Shown piece after piece: positions 8,135 to 14,709 of a stretch of DNA of 21,174 bases. Made by a program: the position numbers and the translations under genes. The stretch is from a virus. Each line of letters opens with the position of its first letter. Within the stretch, counting starts at the first letter, position 1. A model generated the notes under the pieces. That model was not told where the DNA came from. It saw nothing but the letters and a program-made list of their open reading frames with translations, and did no database searches. The stretch is from the IMG/VR virus record IMGVR_UViG_3300010430_000525, positions 1 to 21,174 of that record. One strand, given 5' to 3'.

Positions 8135-8972
8135 GTTCCTCTACTCCCGCCGGCGAGCGCCGGCTTGTTCGCGGCTTCGGCCTTCGCCGAGGCCTGGGCG
8201 GCTTCGTCGACGCCCTTCCAGTGATCCAGGAGGACGCGGTCCGTCTTCCAGATGATCCGCTTCAAGGTGTCCGGGTCGATCTGGTAGCGGTCCGCGTATT
8301 CGACGATCTTCGTGATCGGGATCGTCCCGCGAGCGTGGACGCGCTCGGTCTGGAGATCCTGGAAGGCCTCCCAGTAGATGAAGAAGCGCGACTCGATGGC
8401 CGGCGGATCTACCAGGTGATCGGGCGGAGTAAGGCCTCGCGCCTTGTGGGCCGCGATGACTCGCTCCTGGGTCTCCGCGTCCCCGAGCCGGAGATTGTGA
8501 TCGAGGACTTCGGCTAGTTTCCCGCCGCGTCCTCTTCGTGAGCCGCTCGAAATTGCGACCACTGTCGCGCGACGCGCTGGATCCCCTCGAAGAACTTCGG
8601 GACGCGCTGGCATAGCGTCGTGAAGTTCTTCTCGCGGGTCTCGGCCTTGAGGTTCGAGTGGAAGCGGAGCTTCGGATCCTTCGCGTCCTGGGGATCCGTC
8701 CAGGTGATCTTCGTGACGACGGTCCGCCCGTAGACCTTCCAGAGAAGCGCCCGGTCGGTGTCCTCGTCGATCTCGTTGATCTCGCCGGACTTCAAGAGCC
8801 CGACGGAGAGCTCCGCCAATTCGCGACGATAGTCGGCATTGAGGACGGGATCCGCCGGACGGACCCAGACCCTCGCGATCACTTTCCCGCCGAACTCGAT
8901 CTCGCACTCTCGCCCCTCGCTTGCTAGTTTCTCCGATGTCTCGAAGGCCTCGTAGACTCTCACGGTCTTCAC
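8131..8972 (-). CDS. Tail assembly chaperone GT fusion made by -1 frameshift
   Basis: The first gene (stop at 8514-8516) has no independent downstream partner with a convincing start, yet the -1 frame stays open from the slippery heptamer at 8517-8523 to a TGA at 8131-8133. The shift would read through AAC into CTA and add about 128 residues (LAEVLDHN to GGSRGT), giving a product of about 280 aa. The extension has SRFFIYWEAFQDLQTERVHA and an Ala-rich C terminus. In lambda and many siphoviruses the longer GT product joins the tape measure to tail tube subunits during tail assembly, while G alone is more abundant; neither is in the mature virion. The location just before the tape measure gene, overlapping it by ATGA, fits exactly. 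The fusion is inferred from sequence. Confidence 0.85.
8472..8508 (-). promoter_or_regulatory. Frameshift-stimulating RNA stem downstream of the slippery site
   Basis: Eight nt after the heptamer, GTCCTCG (8508-8502) can pair with CGGGGAC (8485-8479) over 7 bp including one U-G wobble, with a 16-nt loop. That spacing is typical of -1 frameshift stimulators. The loop also holds TCTCCG (8494-8489), complementary to CGGAGA (8477-8472), which starts 1 nt after the stem. This could give an alternative 6-bp hairpin or a pseudoknot, although a 1-nt connector crossing a 7-bp stem is sterically doubtful. Confidence 0.6.
8514..8972 (-). CDS. Tail assembly chaperone G (unshifted product)
   Basis: A 152-aa protein if begun at GTG 8972. 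A second in-frame GTG at 8963 has AGGAG 8 nt upstream, a far better spacing, so the true protein may be 149 aa starting MRVYEAF. The sequence shows a small beta-rich N-terminal part (CEIEFGGKVIARVWVRPADP) and a helical C terminus ending EEDAAGN, directly at the slippery site; chaperones of this family commonly end in a similar E-x-x-x-GN motif. It lies between the tail tube and tape measure genes, separated from the tube gene by 29 bp that hold a small hairpin. The known role of the family is to coat or hold the tape measure and recruit tube subunits. Identification rests on position, ending motif and frameshift site. Confidence 0.82.
   Translation of the reverse strand: MKTVRVYEAFETSEKLASEGRECEIEFGGKVIARVWVRPADPVLNADYRRELAELSVGLLKSGEINEIDEDTDRALLWKVYGRTVVTKITWTDPQDAKDPKLRFHSNLKAETREKNFTTLCQRVPKFFEGIQRVARQWSQFRAAHEEDAAGN
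8517..8523 (-). promoter_or_regulatory. -1 ribosomal frameshift slippery heptamer GGGAAAC
   Basis: On the coding strand the last codons of G are GCG GCG GGA AAC TAG. The heptamer G GGA AAC fits X XXY YYZ and allows both tRNAs to re-pair in the -1 frame as GGG AAA. The stop follows at once. Lambda uses the closely related GGGAAAG at the same point of its G/T genes. Confidence 0.87.
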
Positions 8973-8977
8973 TCCTG

Positions 8978-8992
8978 GGGCCTTCTCGGCCC
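8978..8992 (-). other. Small hairpin between tail tube and chaperone genes
   Basis: The coding strand reads GGGCC GAGAA GGCCC, a perfect 5-bp GC stem with a 5-nt loop, 9 nt after the tail tube stop. There is no U tract, so it is not a convincing terminator. It might protect the 3' end of tube mRNA or dampen translation of the chaperone, whose AGGAG lies directly after the stem. Confidence 0.3.
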
Positions 8993-9001
8993 GGTTGTTG
9001 T

Positions 9002-10519
9002 TTACCGGGCGAAGCTCACGTTCTGGACGCTCATCGTGTAGCCGAGATCCGCGTCGAGAATCGCCTGGTATGTTCCGGGGATCGTGACGTCCTGGTTCTT
9101 GCCTGGGACGTCTGGCGCTCCGCCGCTGAATTTAATCCTCGGAAGGTCGAAGACCATCGAGCGACCGTCGCCTCCCTGGGTGATGAGGTCGAGCGTCGTC
9201 TCCGAGTTCGCGAGAATCACTTGAAGGATCTCATCGTTGTCGAAGTAAGTCGACAAGGTTCCCGTCACGGAGAACTCGCCGAGGCCGATCCCGCTCGCGC
9301 CGAACACTCCGACCGCGGGCTGGCGGCGGAGGTTGTTGTTCATCTCGATCGTCGCCTCGAGGACGAAGTTCAAGCCGGCGGCGTCGATCGGATCCACTCC
9401 TCGACCGAGCCGGCCGATGTCCGAGCTCGTGTTGTAGACGTCGAACTGGGGAGCCGGAACGTCGACCGGGAGCGTCGCGTAGAGCTCCGGATAGGATCCG
9501 CCCGAGTTGTCCGAGACGGTCGAGTTGAAGCCGAACCAGGTCAAGGACCCGACGGCGATCGCCTGGGGCGAGAGGTTGATCGAGAAGTTGTTGAGCGCCA
9601 TCCCGAGGAAGAGCTCGCGCGTGACCGGGGTGTGATCCTCGAAGCGCCTCTCGACCGCGAACTGGTTCGCGGCTACTGAGCCCGCGCCGTTCTCGATCCG
9701 GCCGCCGTAGAAGGCCTGGACGTTCTCGGTCCCGGCCGCGTCGGTCGCCATCCCGGTCTGAGTGTCGACCGTGATCGTGTCCAGGGCCAGGTCGATCTCG
9801 CGGATCCTGGTCCAGACGTTGTTCCCGACGGTCGTGAACTCGGCGAACTTCATCCAGGCCCCGATCGCGAGCGGGACGCCGGTCCCCATAGCGTCATCGA
9901 GCGCGCCGGCGGGGAACTGGAAGACCGTGTTCGGGCCGGTGACGGTGACGGAGATGTCGCCCGGCGTCTGGGCGACGAAGCCCGTGACCTGGAGCGTCGT
10001 GTCCGCGTCGGCCGTCTCGGTTCCGAGGATCGCGGTCGTCGCGGTCCCGGCGAGCGGGTTGAGCGTGAGCGTGTTGACGGCGATGTTCGTGACCTCGAAG
10101 ATCCCGTCGCCGACGTCCCCGGTGAGGAGGGCGTCGAGCCGCGTGACCTGGCCGACGATGAAGTCGCCGCCGACGTCGACGTCAACGGTCCCCGCGCCGA
10201 ACGCGGTGATCTCGCCGGTCCCCTGTTTGAGGACGGGGTTCGTGTAGGTCGAGAAGAGCGCGCCGGCGATGAGTGCATCGAAGGCGCGGAACGAGAGCTC
10301 GATCCCGGTGTCGCCGCCGGCTTCCGCGCCGACGAGGATGAGGTCCGAGATCTGGCGGTCGGGCCGGATCTCCTCGCTCGTGATCGTTGTCGGAGCGAAC
10401 GCGAGGTTCGGCGTCCCGGTGAAGCGGAGCTGGTCGAGGTTGAAGGGACCGCCAGGGATAGGGGCGGTCCGTTGCGAGCTTTGGAAAAATCTAAGCCCGA
10501 CGCGGTTAGTGTCTGACAT
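9002..10519 (-). CDS. Tail tube protein (Phage_tube_2 / PF18906-like)
   Basis: A 505-aa protein with ATG at 10519 and AGGAG 6 nt upstream in a 30-bp gap. The N-terminal part has ITSEEIRPDRQISDL (about residues 46-60) followed by GIELSFRAFDALIAGAL, the signature of this tail tube family. Two similar beta modules follow: about 118-150 (FIVGQVTRLDALL, GIFEVTNIAVNTLTLNP) and about 218-262 (IGAWMKFAEFTTVGNNVWTR, LDTITVD). A C-terminal core starts near GRIENG and FAVERRFEDH (about 273-296). The subunit polymerises around the tape measure to form the non-contractile tube. Its length is at the long end because of the internal modules, which may project from the tube surface. Position between terminator and chaperone genes agrees. 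Confidence 0.88.
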   Translation of the reverse strand: MSDTNRVGLRFFQSSQRTAPIPGGPFNLDQLRFTGTPNLAFAPTTITSEEIRPDRQISDLILVGAEAGGDTGIELSFRAFDALIAGALFSTYTNPVLKQGTGEITAFGAGTVDVDVGGDFIVGQVTRLDALLTGDVGDGIFEVTNIAVNTLTLNPLAGTATTAILGTETADADTTLQVTGFVAQTPGDISVTVTGPNTVFQFPAGALDDAMGTGVPLAIGAWMKFAEFTTVGNNVWTRIREIDLALDTITVDTQTGMATDAAGTENVQAFYGGRIENGAGSVAANQFAVERRFEDHTPVTRELFLGMALNNFSINLSPQAIAVGSLTWFGFNSTVSDNSGGSYPELYATLPVDVPAPQFDVYNTSSDIGRLGRGVDPIDAAGLNFVLEATIEMNNNLRRQPAVGVFGASGIGLGEFSVTGTLSTYFDNDEILQVILANSETTLDLITQGGDGRSMVFDLPRIKFSGGAPDVPGKNQDVTIPGTYQAILDADLGYTMSVQNVSFAR

Positions 10520-10549
10520 GGCGGTCTCCTGGGTTAGTCAAGGGACGCC

Positions 10550-10984
10550 TCACACGTTCCGGAACGAATCATAGCTGATCTGACAGTTGACGACGATCTC
10601 GAACCACTGATTCGAGCGTCCGGCCTCGGTGAGGCCCTGGTCGTTGAAGCGGATCCCGGCGATCTTCGAGCTCTCGAAGAAGTCCAGGATGATCTCGGCG
10701 AGGCGATCGGCTTCCGCCTGGCCGGTGTTTTTTCGGACGAAGATCTGGGCGGCCGCGACGACGATCCTCCGGATCTGGATGTCGGTCCCGGTCCCGAGCG
10801 AAGCCTGGGATCCGGTCGCGTGAGCCAGGCCGAAGAAGACGTAGGCGTCCTGGTTCTCCGGGTCGAAGTCCAGGTTGTCCCAGCCGACGATCGCGAGATC
10901 CTCGCCGGCGTTCGTCCAGTGAGTCGAGAACGCGGAGCGAACCGCGTCGCGGAATTGTGCCGGGGTTCTGGTCGACGCGCCCAC
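10550..10984 (-). CDS. Tail terminator protein
   Basis: A 144-aa protein starting at GTG 10984, which shares one base with the preceding TAG stop (TAGTG). Features fit the siphovirus tail terminator fold: an N-terminal helix (TPAQFRDAVRSAFSTHW), a central strand pair (IQIRRIVVAAAQIFVRKNTG), a helix AEADRLAEIILDFFES, then IAGIRFNDQG and a C-terminal strand WFEIVVNCQISYDSF. Such proteins form a hexameric ring that stops tube polymerisation and joins the tail to the head. It is encoded between the gp10-like neck gene and the tail tube gene, the expected position. The call rests on fold-like pattern and order; no catalytic residues are involved. Confidence 0.77.
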   Translation of the reverse strand: MGASTRTPAQFRDAVRSAFSTHWTNAGEDLAIVGWDNLDFDPENQDAYVFFGLAHATGSQASLGTGTDIQIRRIVVAAAQIFVRKNTGQAEADRLAEIILDFFESSKIAGIRFNDQGLTEAGRSNQWFEIVVNCQISYDSFRNV

Positions 10985-11439
10985 TAGGTCAAGTCCCTCG
11001 TCCCGCCTGGGAACCGGAGCGCGATGTCGATCGAGTCCTGGACCCAGGGCGGCTTCGCTTGCTCCGAGTGTCCCTGGGCCAGGCGTTCGGCGTAGGGGAC
11101 GTTGTTCTGGATGATGAGCTGGGTGTTGACCCTCGCGGTCGCGCCCCAGGTCTCGATCTGGGCCTTGCCGCGCGCGAGTGTCGCCGCCGCCGGCTCATCG
11201 GCTCCCTCGAGCTCGGTCCCGTTGATGCTTCCCAGGGAGACGAGCCAGTTCCGCCGGAAGTGTCCGCCGACGTAGCCGGGCGGAGCCGAGTCCGGGTTCT
11301 GCCAGTCCTCGGGGTTGCCGACGGGCGAGGCGATGACCAGGTTCCGAAGGATCGCGAAGGCCGTCTCGGCCGCGTCCTCGAAGAGCGTCCTCTCGAGCGT
11401 GACGGAGATCTCGAGCGGGTCGTAGATCTTGCGCGCCAT
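10984..11439 (-). CDS. Neck / head-tail joining protein (HK97 gp10-like)
   Basis: A 151-aa protein with ATG overlapping the previous stop by one base (TGATG). It has an N-terminal helix (TLFEDAAETAFAILRNLV), then SPVGNPEDWQNP, GYVGGHFRRNWLVSLG, and IIQNNVPYAERLAQGHSEQA close to the C terminus. The combination of an early TPVxTG/SPVG-like turn, FRxNW, and NNxPYAxxLExGxSxQA is characteristic of gp10-like minor structural proteins of proteobacterial siphoviruses, which act at the head-tail interface or in tail completion. Genes on either side encode the head-closure and tail terminator proteins, consistent with an ordered connector cassette. Family assignment is good; its exact place in the neck is inferred. 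Confidence 0.82.
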   Translation of the reverse strand: MARKIYDPLEISVTLERTLFEDAAETAFAILRNLVIASPVGNPEDWQNPDSAPPGYVGGHFRRNWLVSLGSINGTELEGADEPAAATLARGKAQIETWGATARVNTQLIIQNNVPYAERLAQGHSEQAKPPWVQDSIDIALRFPGGTRDLT

Positions 11440-11807
11440 CAGGGAGCCCTCACTTGTAGCTTCCAGAGGAAGTCGGTCTTCCCTGGCCGGATCCGGTCGA
11501 TCGACATGACGTTCTTCTCGACGCCCTCGTCGAGGATCTTGTCGGCCGTTGTCGGGACCGTGGTCCCCAGGGAGAGGCCGGCGATGAGAACGGTCTCGTC
11601 GCCCTGGCGGACGTTGTTCCCGTCGACCAGGTTCCGCCGGATCGGGACGACGACGGCCGGGGCCGTGACGCCGGACTCGGTCGCGGTCGGATCCACGTCG
11701 AACGGCTTCGCCGGATCCGCCGGCGTTGCCGACGGCTGGAGGAGCGAGACCTGGCGATTCTCGCCGAACTTCTCGATCAAGCGGAGGGCCGTGTCCTGGA
11801 GCGCCAT
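11439..11807 (-). CDS. Head-closure / head-tail stopper protein
   Basis: A 122-aa protein. The ATG lies two bases after the stop of the DnaT-like gene, and no strong Shine-Dalgarno sequence is visible, so translational coupling is likely. The pattern is an N-terminal helix with LIEKFGENRQVSLLQP, then VVVPIRRNLVDG, the pair RQGDETVLIAGLSLG and PTTADKILDEG, and a final strand FLWKLQVRAP. A small beta-barrel with the GD-x-x-v-l-i-a strand and terminal L-Q-x-R motif is common to head-closure proteins encoded between the adaptor and gp10-like genes. It is expected to seal the portal-adaptor after packaging. Assignment is from order and pattern. Confidence 0.7.
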   Translation of the reverse strand: MALQDTALRLIEKFGENRQVSLLQPSATPADPAKPFDVDPTATESGVTAPAVVVPIRRNLVDGNNVRQGDETVLIAGLSLGTTVPTTADKILDEGVEKNVMSIDRIRPGKTDFLWKLQVRAP

Positions 11808-11809
11808 GA

Positions 11810-12373
11810 CTAAGCCGCCCGAACCGTGAGGCCGCCCAGGCCGCCGCCGCGGAGCCAGGGCCGGAGGAGGCGATCGGCTTCCGGGAAGGGCTGGATCGTC
11901 CGGAGCGTCGCGCCGCCCTCGAAGTATTGCGTCGACTCCTCGAGGACGTCGACCTTCTCGCGCTTGCTTCTCACGTTGCTCGACGTGATCTCGGGCGTGA
12001 TGGCGAGCTCGGTCATGAGCTCCAGGTCATCGCCGTCCGGGCCGATGATCTCGCCGGCGTAGAGGATCGTCGCGTTGAGGACGTCCTCCGGGACCTCGTC
12101 CGTCGGGAAGGCGTTCCCCGTTCGTGGATACACGGCGAGCTGGCGCGGCCAGGCGAGCTCCTGGACATCGCCCAGGGGTTCCCCGACGAAGCGCCGGCCG
12201 AAGCGGGTCTCGATGTAGTCGGTCGCGCGAACCAGGGCGGCCTCCTGGACCTCCGTCGTCGCGTCGAGCCAGGCCTGGCGACCTCGGTCCGTCTGGTAGG
12301 CGATCGAGTCGGCGGCGTCCGCGTATGAGTTCGCGCCGGCGACAATCGTCCCGTCTTCCTTCGTCAATGCCAT
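11810..12373 (-). CDS. Head-tail connector (adaptor), DnaT-like ssDNA-binding protein family
   Basis: A 187-aa protein with ATG at 12373 and GAGG about 8 nt upstream. The N terminus, MALTKEDGTIVAGANSYADA, followed by AYQTDRGRQAW, EAALVRATDYIETRFGRRF and VQELAWPRQ, closely fits the phage family usually labelled DnaT-like ssDNA-binding protein (DnaT_2). In these operons it serves as the head-tail adaptor rather than in replication. EDVLNATILYAGEI continues the helical bundle. The C-terminal part (TIQPFPEADRLLRPWLRGGG) includes the Pro-x-x-D-x-x-L-x-P-hydrophobic pattern usual for this family. It opens the connector cassette and is preceded by the unusual block of accessory structural genes. DNA binding is not supported by anything visible. 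Confidence 0.83.
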   Translation of the reverse strand: MALTKEDGTIVAGANSYADAADSIAYQTDRGRQAWLDATTEVQEAALVRATDYIETRFGRRFVGEPLGDVQELAWPRQLAVYPRTGNAFPTDEVPEDVLNATILYAGEIIGPDGDDLELMTELAITPEITSSNVRSKREKVDVLEESTQYFEGGATLRTIQPFPEADRLLRPWLRGGGLGGLTVRAA

Positions 12374-12383
12374 CTCGAGATCC

Positions 12384-12752
12384 TCATGGTGTGATCGAGT
12401 CCGCCTGGATCGTGAAGGATCCGAAGAGCGGCGTGTTCGGTCCTGGTTCCAGTTGGAGCTCGTGATAGTACGCGCCCTTGAGCGCGGCCGTGTCGGCGTT
12501 GTTGATGAGGACGTCGATCCTCCCGTTGACCAGGTCGACCGGGTCGATCTGGGTCGGGCCTCCCGTGAGCGTCTTCGAGACCAGGACGGCGGAGCCTTGC
12601 TTCTTCGCGAGCGCCCAGGTGATCTCGGTGAACGGCGTGAGATCCAGGACGGGCGAGCCGACCGAGTCCCCGTTCCGGACCGTGATCTGGAGCGCCAGGG
12701 CGTCCCCGGAGAAGTAGAGCGGCGAGAGGCCGACGTTCTGTTCTAGTGGCAT
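12384..12752 (-). CDS. Small beta-sandwich structural protein (BppU-like), putative
   Basis: A 122-aa protein with ATG at 12752 and GAGGAG 9 nt upstream. The sequence alternates short strands: YFSGDALALQITVRNGD, LDLTPFTEITWALAKKQG, RIDVLINNADTAALKGAYYH, and GSFTIQADSI. The order GD-x-l-x-l, ldlt-x-W-x-l, v-x-i-x-x-x-D-T-x-x-L-x-G-x-Y is a recurring layout in small phage proteins related to the N-terminal domain of BppU-type baseplate or fibre-anchoring proteins. It lies next to other fibre-like genes upstream of the connector cassette, so an anchoring or decoration role is possible. It might instead be a connector accessory. Function is inferred. Confidence 0.5.
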   Translation of the reverse strand: MPLEQNVGLSPLYFSGDALALQITVRNGDSVGSPVLDLTPFTEITWALAKKQGSAVLVSKTLTGGPTQIDPVDLVNGRIDVLINNADTAALKGAYYHELQLEPGPNTPLFGSFTIQADSITP

Positions 12753-12755
12753 GAT

Positions 12756-13052
12756 CTAGCACTCCTCGACCAGACCGTCGAGGGCCTGGATCGTGATGAC
12801 TTCGCCCGTGAGCGTCGTGAAGGTTGAGACCTCGCCGGCGATCGGGATCGCGTTCACGAAGCCGGCGTCGAGGAGGACCTGGGTGTTGACGACCGCGTCG
12901 AGCGTGACCTGGGTCTCGACCAGGCCATCGACGCAGATCTCCTGGCGGATGATGACGCGGAAGGACCGGCTCGAGAACGTGACCGCGCCGTGAGGGAAGA
13001 AGCTCCCGTTGTAAGCGCCAGCGCCGAGGCTGTTCGGGATCGGGCTCATCAT
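12756..13052 (-). CDS. Small hypothetical protein
   Basis: A 98-aa protein whose ATG overlaps the preceding stop (ATGA); a second Met follows at once. I do not recognise it. It is nearly all predicted strand, with Val, Thr and Ile rich segments, including the partly repeated pair VETQVTLDA and VNTQVLLDA. There are two cysteines, one mid-chain (QEICVDG) and one at the very C terminus (LVEEC). No signal peptide or membrane segment is evident. Tight coupling to the 314-aa and 122-aa genes suggests the three products work together, perhaps in a surface appendage. Confidence 0.55.
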   Translation of the reverse strand: MMSPIPNSLGAGAYNGSFFPHGAVTFSSRSFRVIIRQEICVDGLVETQVTLDAVVNTQVLLDAGFVNAIPIAGEVSTFTTLTGEVITIQALDGLVEEC

Positions 13053-13993
13053 GGCGAGATCGTCTCCCTCGCGATCATCCCGGAGCGACCGATGAAGGAC
13101 GCGACCGTCTCGTTGATCCGGACGTCCGCCTCATCGAAGAGATCGTAGCGGCGGATGATCGTCCCGCCGATGTTCCGCTCGACTCGTTGCCAGCCCAGGA
13201 CATCGTCGCCGACGAAGTCGATCTCCCGGCCGCCTTCGATGAAGCTCGAGAGCGCCAGGATCCCGGAGAGCTCGGCGTCGACCGTGTTCCCGGATCCGAG
13301 GACGAAGGTCATGATGTCCGCGACCGAGATGTCGTTGAGCGCGCCGATCGCCGCCAGGTTCAAGCCGATCCCGACCTGGGTCGCGTCGTGTTCCGCCTGG
13401 GAGGTTGCCGCGTCCATCGGGACGACCTGGGCCGCGATGGCCGCCTGGGTCGCGTCGTGTTCGGCCTGGTCGGTAGCGGCCGCGAGAGGCGTCACGGCGT
13501 TCCGTGACGAGATCGCCGCGTCCAGGTTGTCCAGGAGGGCGGCCCGGATCGTCGTGTAGCCCTGGGCCGTGAGGGCCGTCTGGACGTCCGCGATCGAGAT
13601 GTTGTTCAAGGCCGCGATCGCCGCGAGGACCGTCGCCTCGCTGGCCGAGATGTCCGCCGGCGTCGCCCTGGTCGAGACGGCGACGTCCAGGTTCGCGAGA
13701 TCCGTCGAGACGGCGATGATGTCCGCCTCGCCCGAGAAGCTCCCGAAGTAGTAGCGGTCCGAGGCCGGGACCTGGCCCGAGACGAGCGGATCCGCGTCGA
13801 CGAGGAACGTGTAGGACCTGGCGACGTCCGGGATCGTGTAGGCGAAGAGATGCTTCCCGTCCTGGGTGAGGTCCGTCATCGCGACGAAGGCCTGGACGAT
13901 CGTCCCGGTGTCGTCGGTGATCTGGATCTCCGGGTCGTCGGTGAGCCCGTTCTGGGGAACGCCGGCGGCGAAGACTGTCGCGAAGATGTCCAT
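13049..13993 (-). CDS. Repeat-containing virion structural protein, putative fibre or appendage
   Basis: A 314-aa protein starting directly after the previous stop. Residues 1-75 look like an Ig-like beta-sandwich (GLTDDPEIQITDDTGTIVQ, GKHLFAYTIPDVARSYTFLV), a pattern seen in phage structural proteins. Residues about 90-235 are helical repeats: LAAIAALNNISIADVQ recurs as LAAIGALNDISVADIM, and QAEHDATQ occurs twice 23 residues apart. The C terminus (IGGTIIRRYDLFDEADVRIN, ASFIGRSG) is a short beta domain also typical of this architecture. Phage proteins with ALNDxSxADV repeats usually form trimeric or extended rods, but that is general experience, not shown here. The gene lies in the block between capsid and connector genes. 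Confidence 0.55.
   Translation of the reverse strand: MDIFATVFAAGVPQNGLTDDPEIQITDDTGTIVQAFVAMTDLTQDGKHLFAYTIPDVARSYTFLVDADPLVSGQVPASDRYYFGSFSGEADIIAVSTDLANLDVAVSTRATPADISASEATVLAAIAALNNISIADVQTALTAQGYTTIRAALLDNLDAAISSRNAVTPLAAATDQAEHDATQAAIAAQVVPMDAATSQAEHDATQVGIGLNLAAIGALNDISVADIMTFVLGSGNTVDAELSGILALSSFIEGGREIDFVGDDVLGWQRVERNIGGTIIRRYDLFDEADVRINETVASFIGRSGMIARETISP
13375..13469 (-). repeat. Direct DNA repeat of 26 bp, offset 69 bp
   Basis: Positions 13375-13400 and 13444-13469 match at 25 of 26 bases. The offset of 69 bp equals 23 codons, so the repeat is in frame and encodes QAEHDATQ twice in the 314-aa protein. Such near-identical copies point to a fairly recent duplication of a rod-like repeat, or to gene conversion. 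Confidence 0.75.
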
Positions 13994-14194
13994 CTACTTC
14001 TCGACCTTCTCCAGGGATCCTACGATCGCCGGAAGGAGCGCGCGGGCGTATTTCATCGGGACCTCGTCGACGAGTTGCATGATCCCGACGATCGCCTGGC
14101 CCGAGATCTCGTAGGTCGCGGACGTGTCGATCGGCTGGCTCATCTTCTGGACGAGTTCGGCGTCTGGTTGTTTCAGTTCTGCGGGGTCGCTCAT
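13994..14194 (-). CDS. Small hypothetical protein
   Basis: A 66-aa protein. Its ATG overlaps the stop of the 168-aa gene (ATGA), with GGAG about 10 nt upstream, and its stop abuts the next ATG. It is not recognised. The N-terminal 20 residues are polar and Pro-containing (MSDPAELKQPDAELVQKMSQ); the rest looks like two helices, AIVGIMQLVDEVPMKYARAL and LPAIVGSLEKVEK. No membrane segment is long enough to be convincing. Coupling on both sides supports it as a real gene of the operon; it could be a small assembly factor or virion component. Confidence 0.6.
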   Translation of the reverse strand: MSDPAELKQPDAELVQKMSQPIDTSATYEISGQAIVGIMQLVDEVPMKYARALLPAIVGSLEKVEK

Positions 14195-14697
14195 GCGTCG
14201 GGGTCTCCGGTGAGTTGTTGGATCCGCTGGCGGATCTCGGCCTTGTTGCCGCGGAGGGAGTTCTTCCCCTGGCGGAGGACATCGACGACGAGCTTCCGGG
14301 TCGGCCCGGCTGGTTCGGCGGCGATGAGAATGTCGAGGCGGTCGAGCGCGTTGTTCGTCTCGTCCCGATCCCCGCGGAGCGTCATGAGCTCGGCGTGGAG
14401 GTCGACGACGTGGGTCTCGGCCATCCGGCCCAGGGTCGAGAGCGTGTCGAAGAGCTCGGCGTGGGCGACGGGGTCCGCGACGATGTTCCCGCGGAGGCTC
14501 GAGTAGGTCGGGTTGTTGATGATCCCGAGCCGATTGAACTCGGCCGCGATCGCGTCGACCCAGGCCCCGCCCTCGGTGTTGTCGATCCCGTCGATCGTCG
14601 CCTGGATCTCGTCGATGAAGCCGCCGCGCGTGAGGGCGTTGTCCGCCACGACGGCGTCGATCCCGGCCTGGTAAGCGTCGCGCGATGTCGTTGTCAT
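14191..14697 (-). CDS. Helical hypothetical protein
   Basis: A 168-aa protein with ATG at 14697 and AGGAG 9 nt upstream. It is almost entirely predicted helix, for example FIDEIQATIDGID, THVVDLHAELMTLRGDRDET and a basic C-terminal segment GKNSLRGNKAEIRQRIQQL. Asp and Ala are abundant and there is no Cys. No family is recognised. It is translated between the 710-aa fibre-like protein and a 66-aa protein with overlapping stop and start, so it belongs to the accessory virion block. A chaperone or trimerisation partner for the fibre is conceivable but not supported directly. Confidence 0.55.
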   Translation of the reverse strand: MTTTSRDAYQAGIDAVVADNALTRGGFIDEIQATIDGIDNTEGGAWVDAIAAEFNRLGIINNPTYSSLRGNIVADPVAHAELFDTLSTLGRMAETHVVDLHAELMTLRGDRDETNNALDRLDILIAAEPAGPTRKLVVDVLRQGKNSLRGNKAEIRQRIQQLTGDPDA

Positions 14698-14709
14698 GTT
14701 CGTCTTCTC

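Noticed and set aside
5768-8224. An 818-codon plus-strand open frame opposite the tape measure gene, and other long plus-strand frames (411-1451, 1661-3301, 4660-5877, 16878-18248).
   Set aside because: They are antisense shadows of GC-rich minus-strand genes. Their products are low-complexity Arg/Asp/Glu/Leu/Gly strings with no domain pattern, and they overlap confidently assigned genes completely.
8472-8508. A classical H-type pseudoknot after the slippery site.
   Set aside because: The complementarity is real, but the loop that must cross the 7-bp stem is only 1 nt, so it is listed as a stem with a possible alternative pairing, not as a firm pseudoknot.
8131-8907. An independent 258-aa gene starting at 8907 in the frame of the chaperone extension.
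   Set aside because: The upstream half is an out-of-frame shadow of chaperone G. The sensible reading is entry by -1 frameshift at 8517-8523.
11810-12373. A replication primosome protein, suggested by the DnaT-like family name.
   Set aside because: Gene order (connector cassette) and the family pattern point to the head-tail adaptor; no replication gene is nearby.
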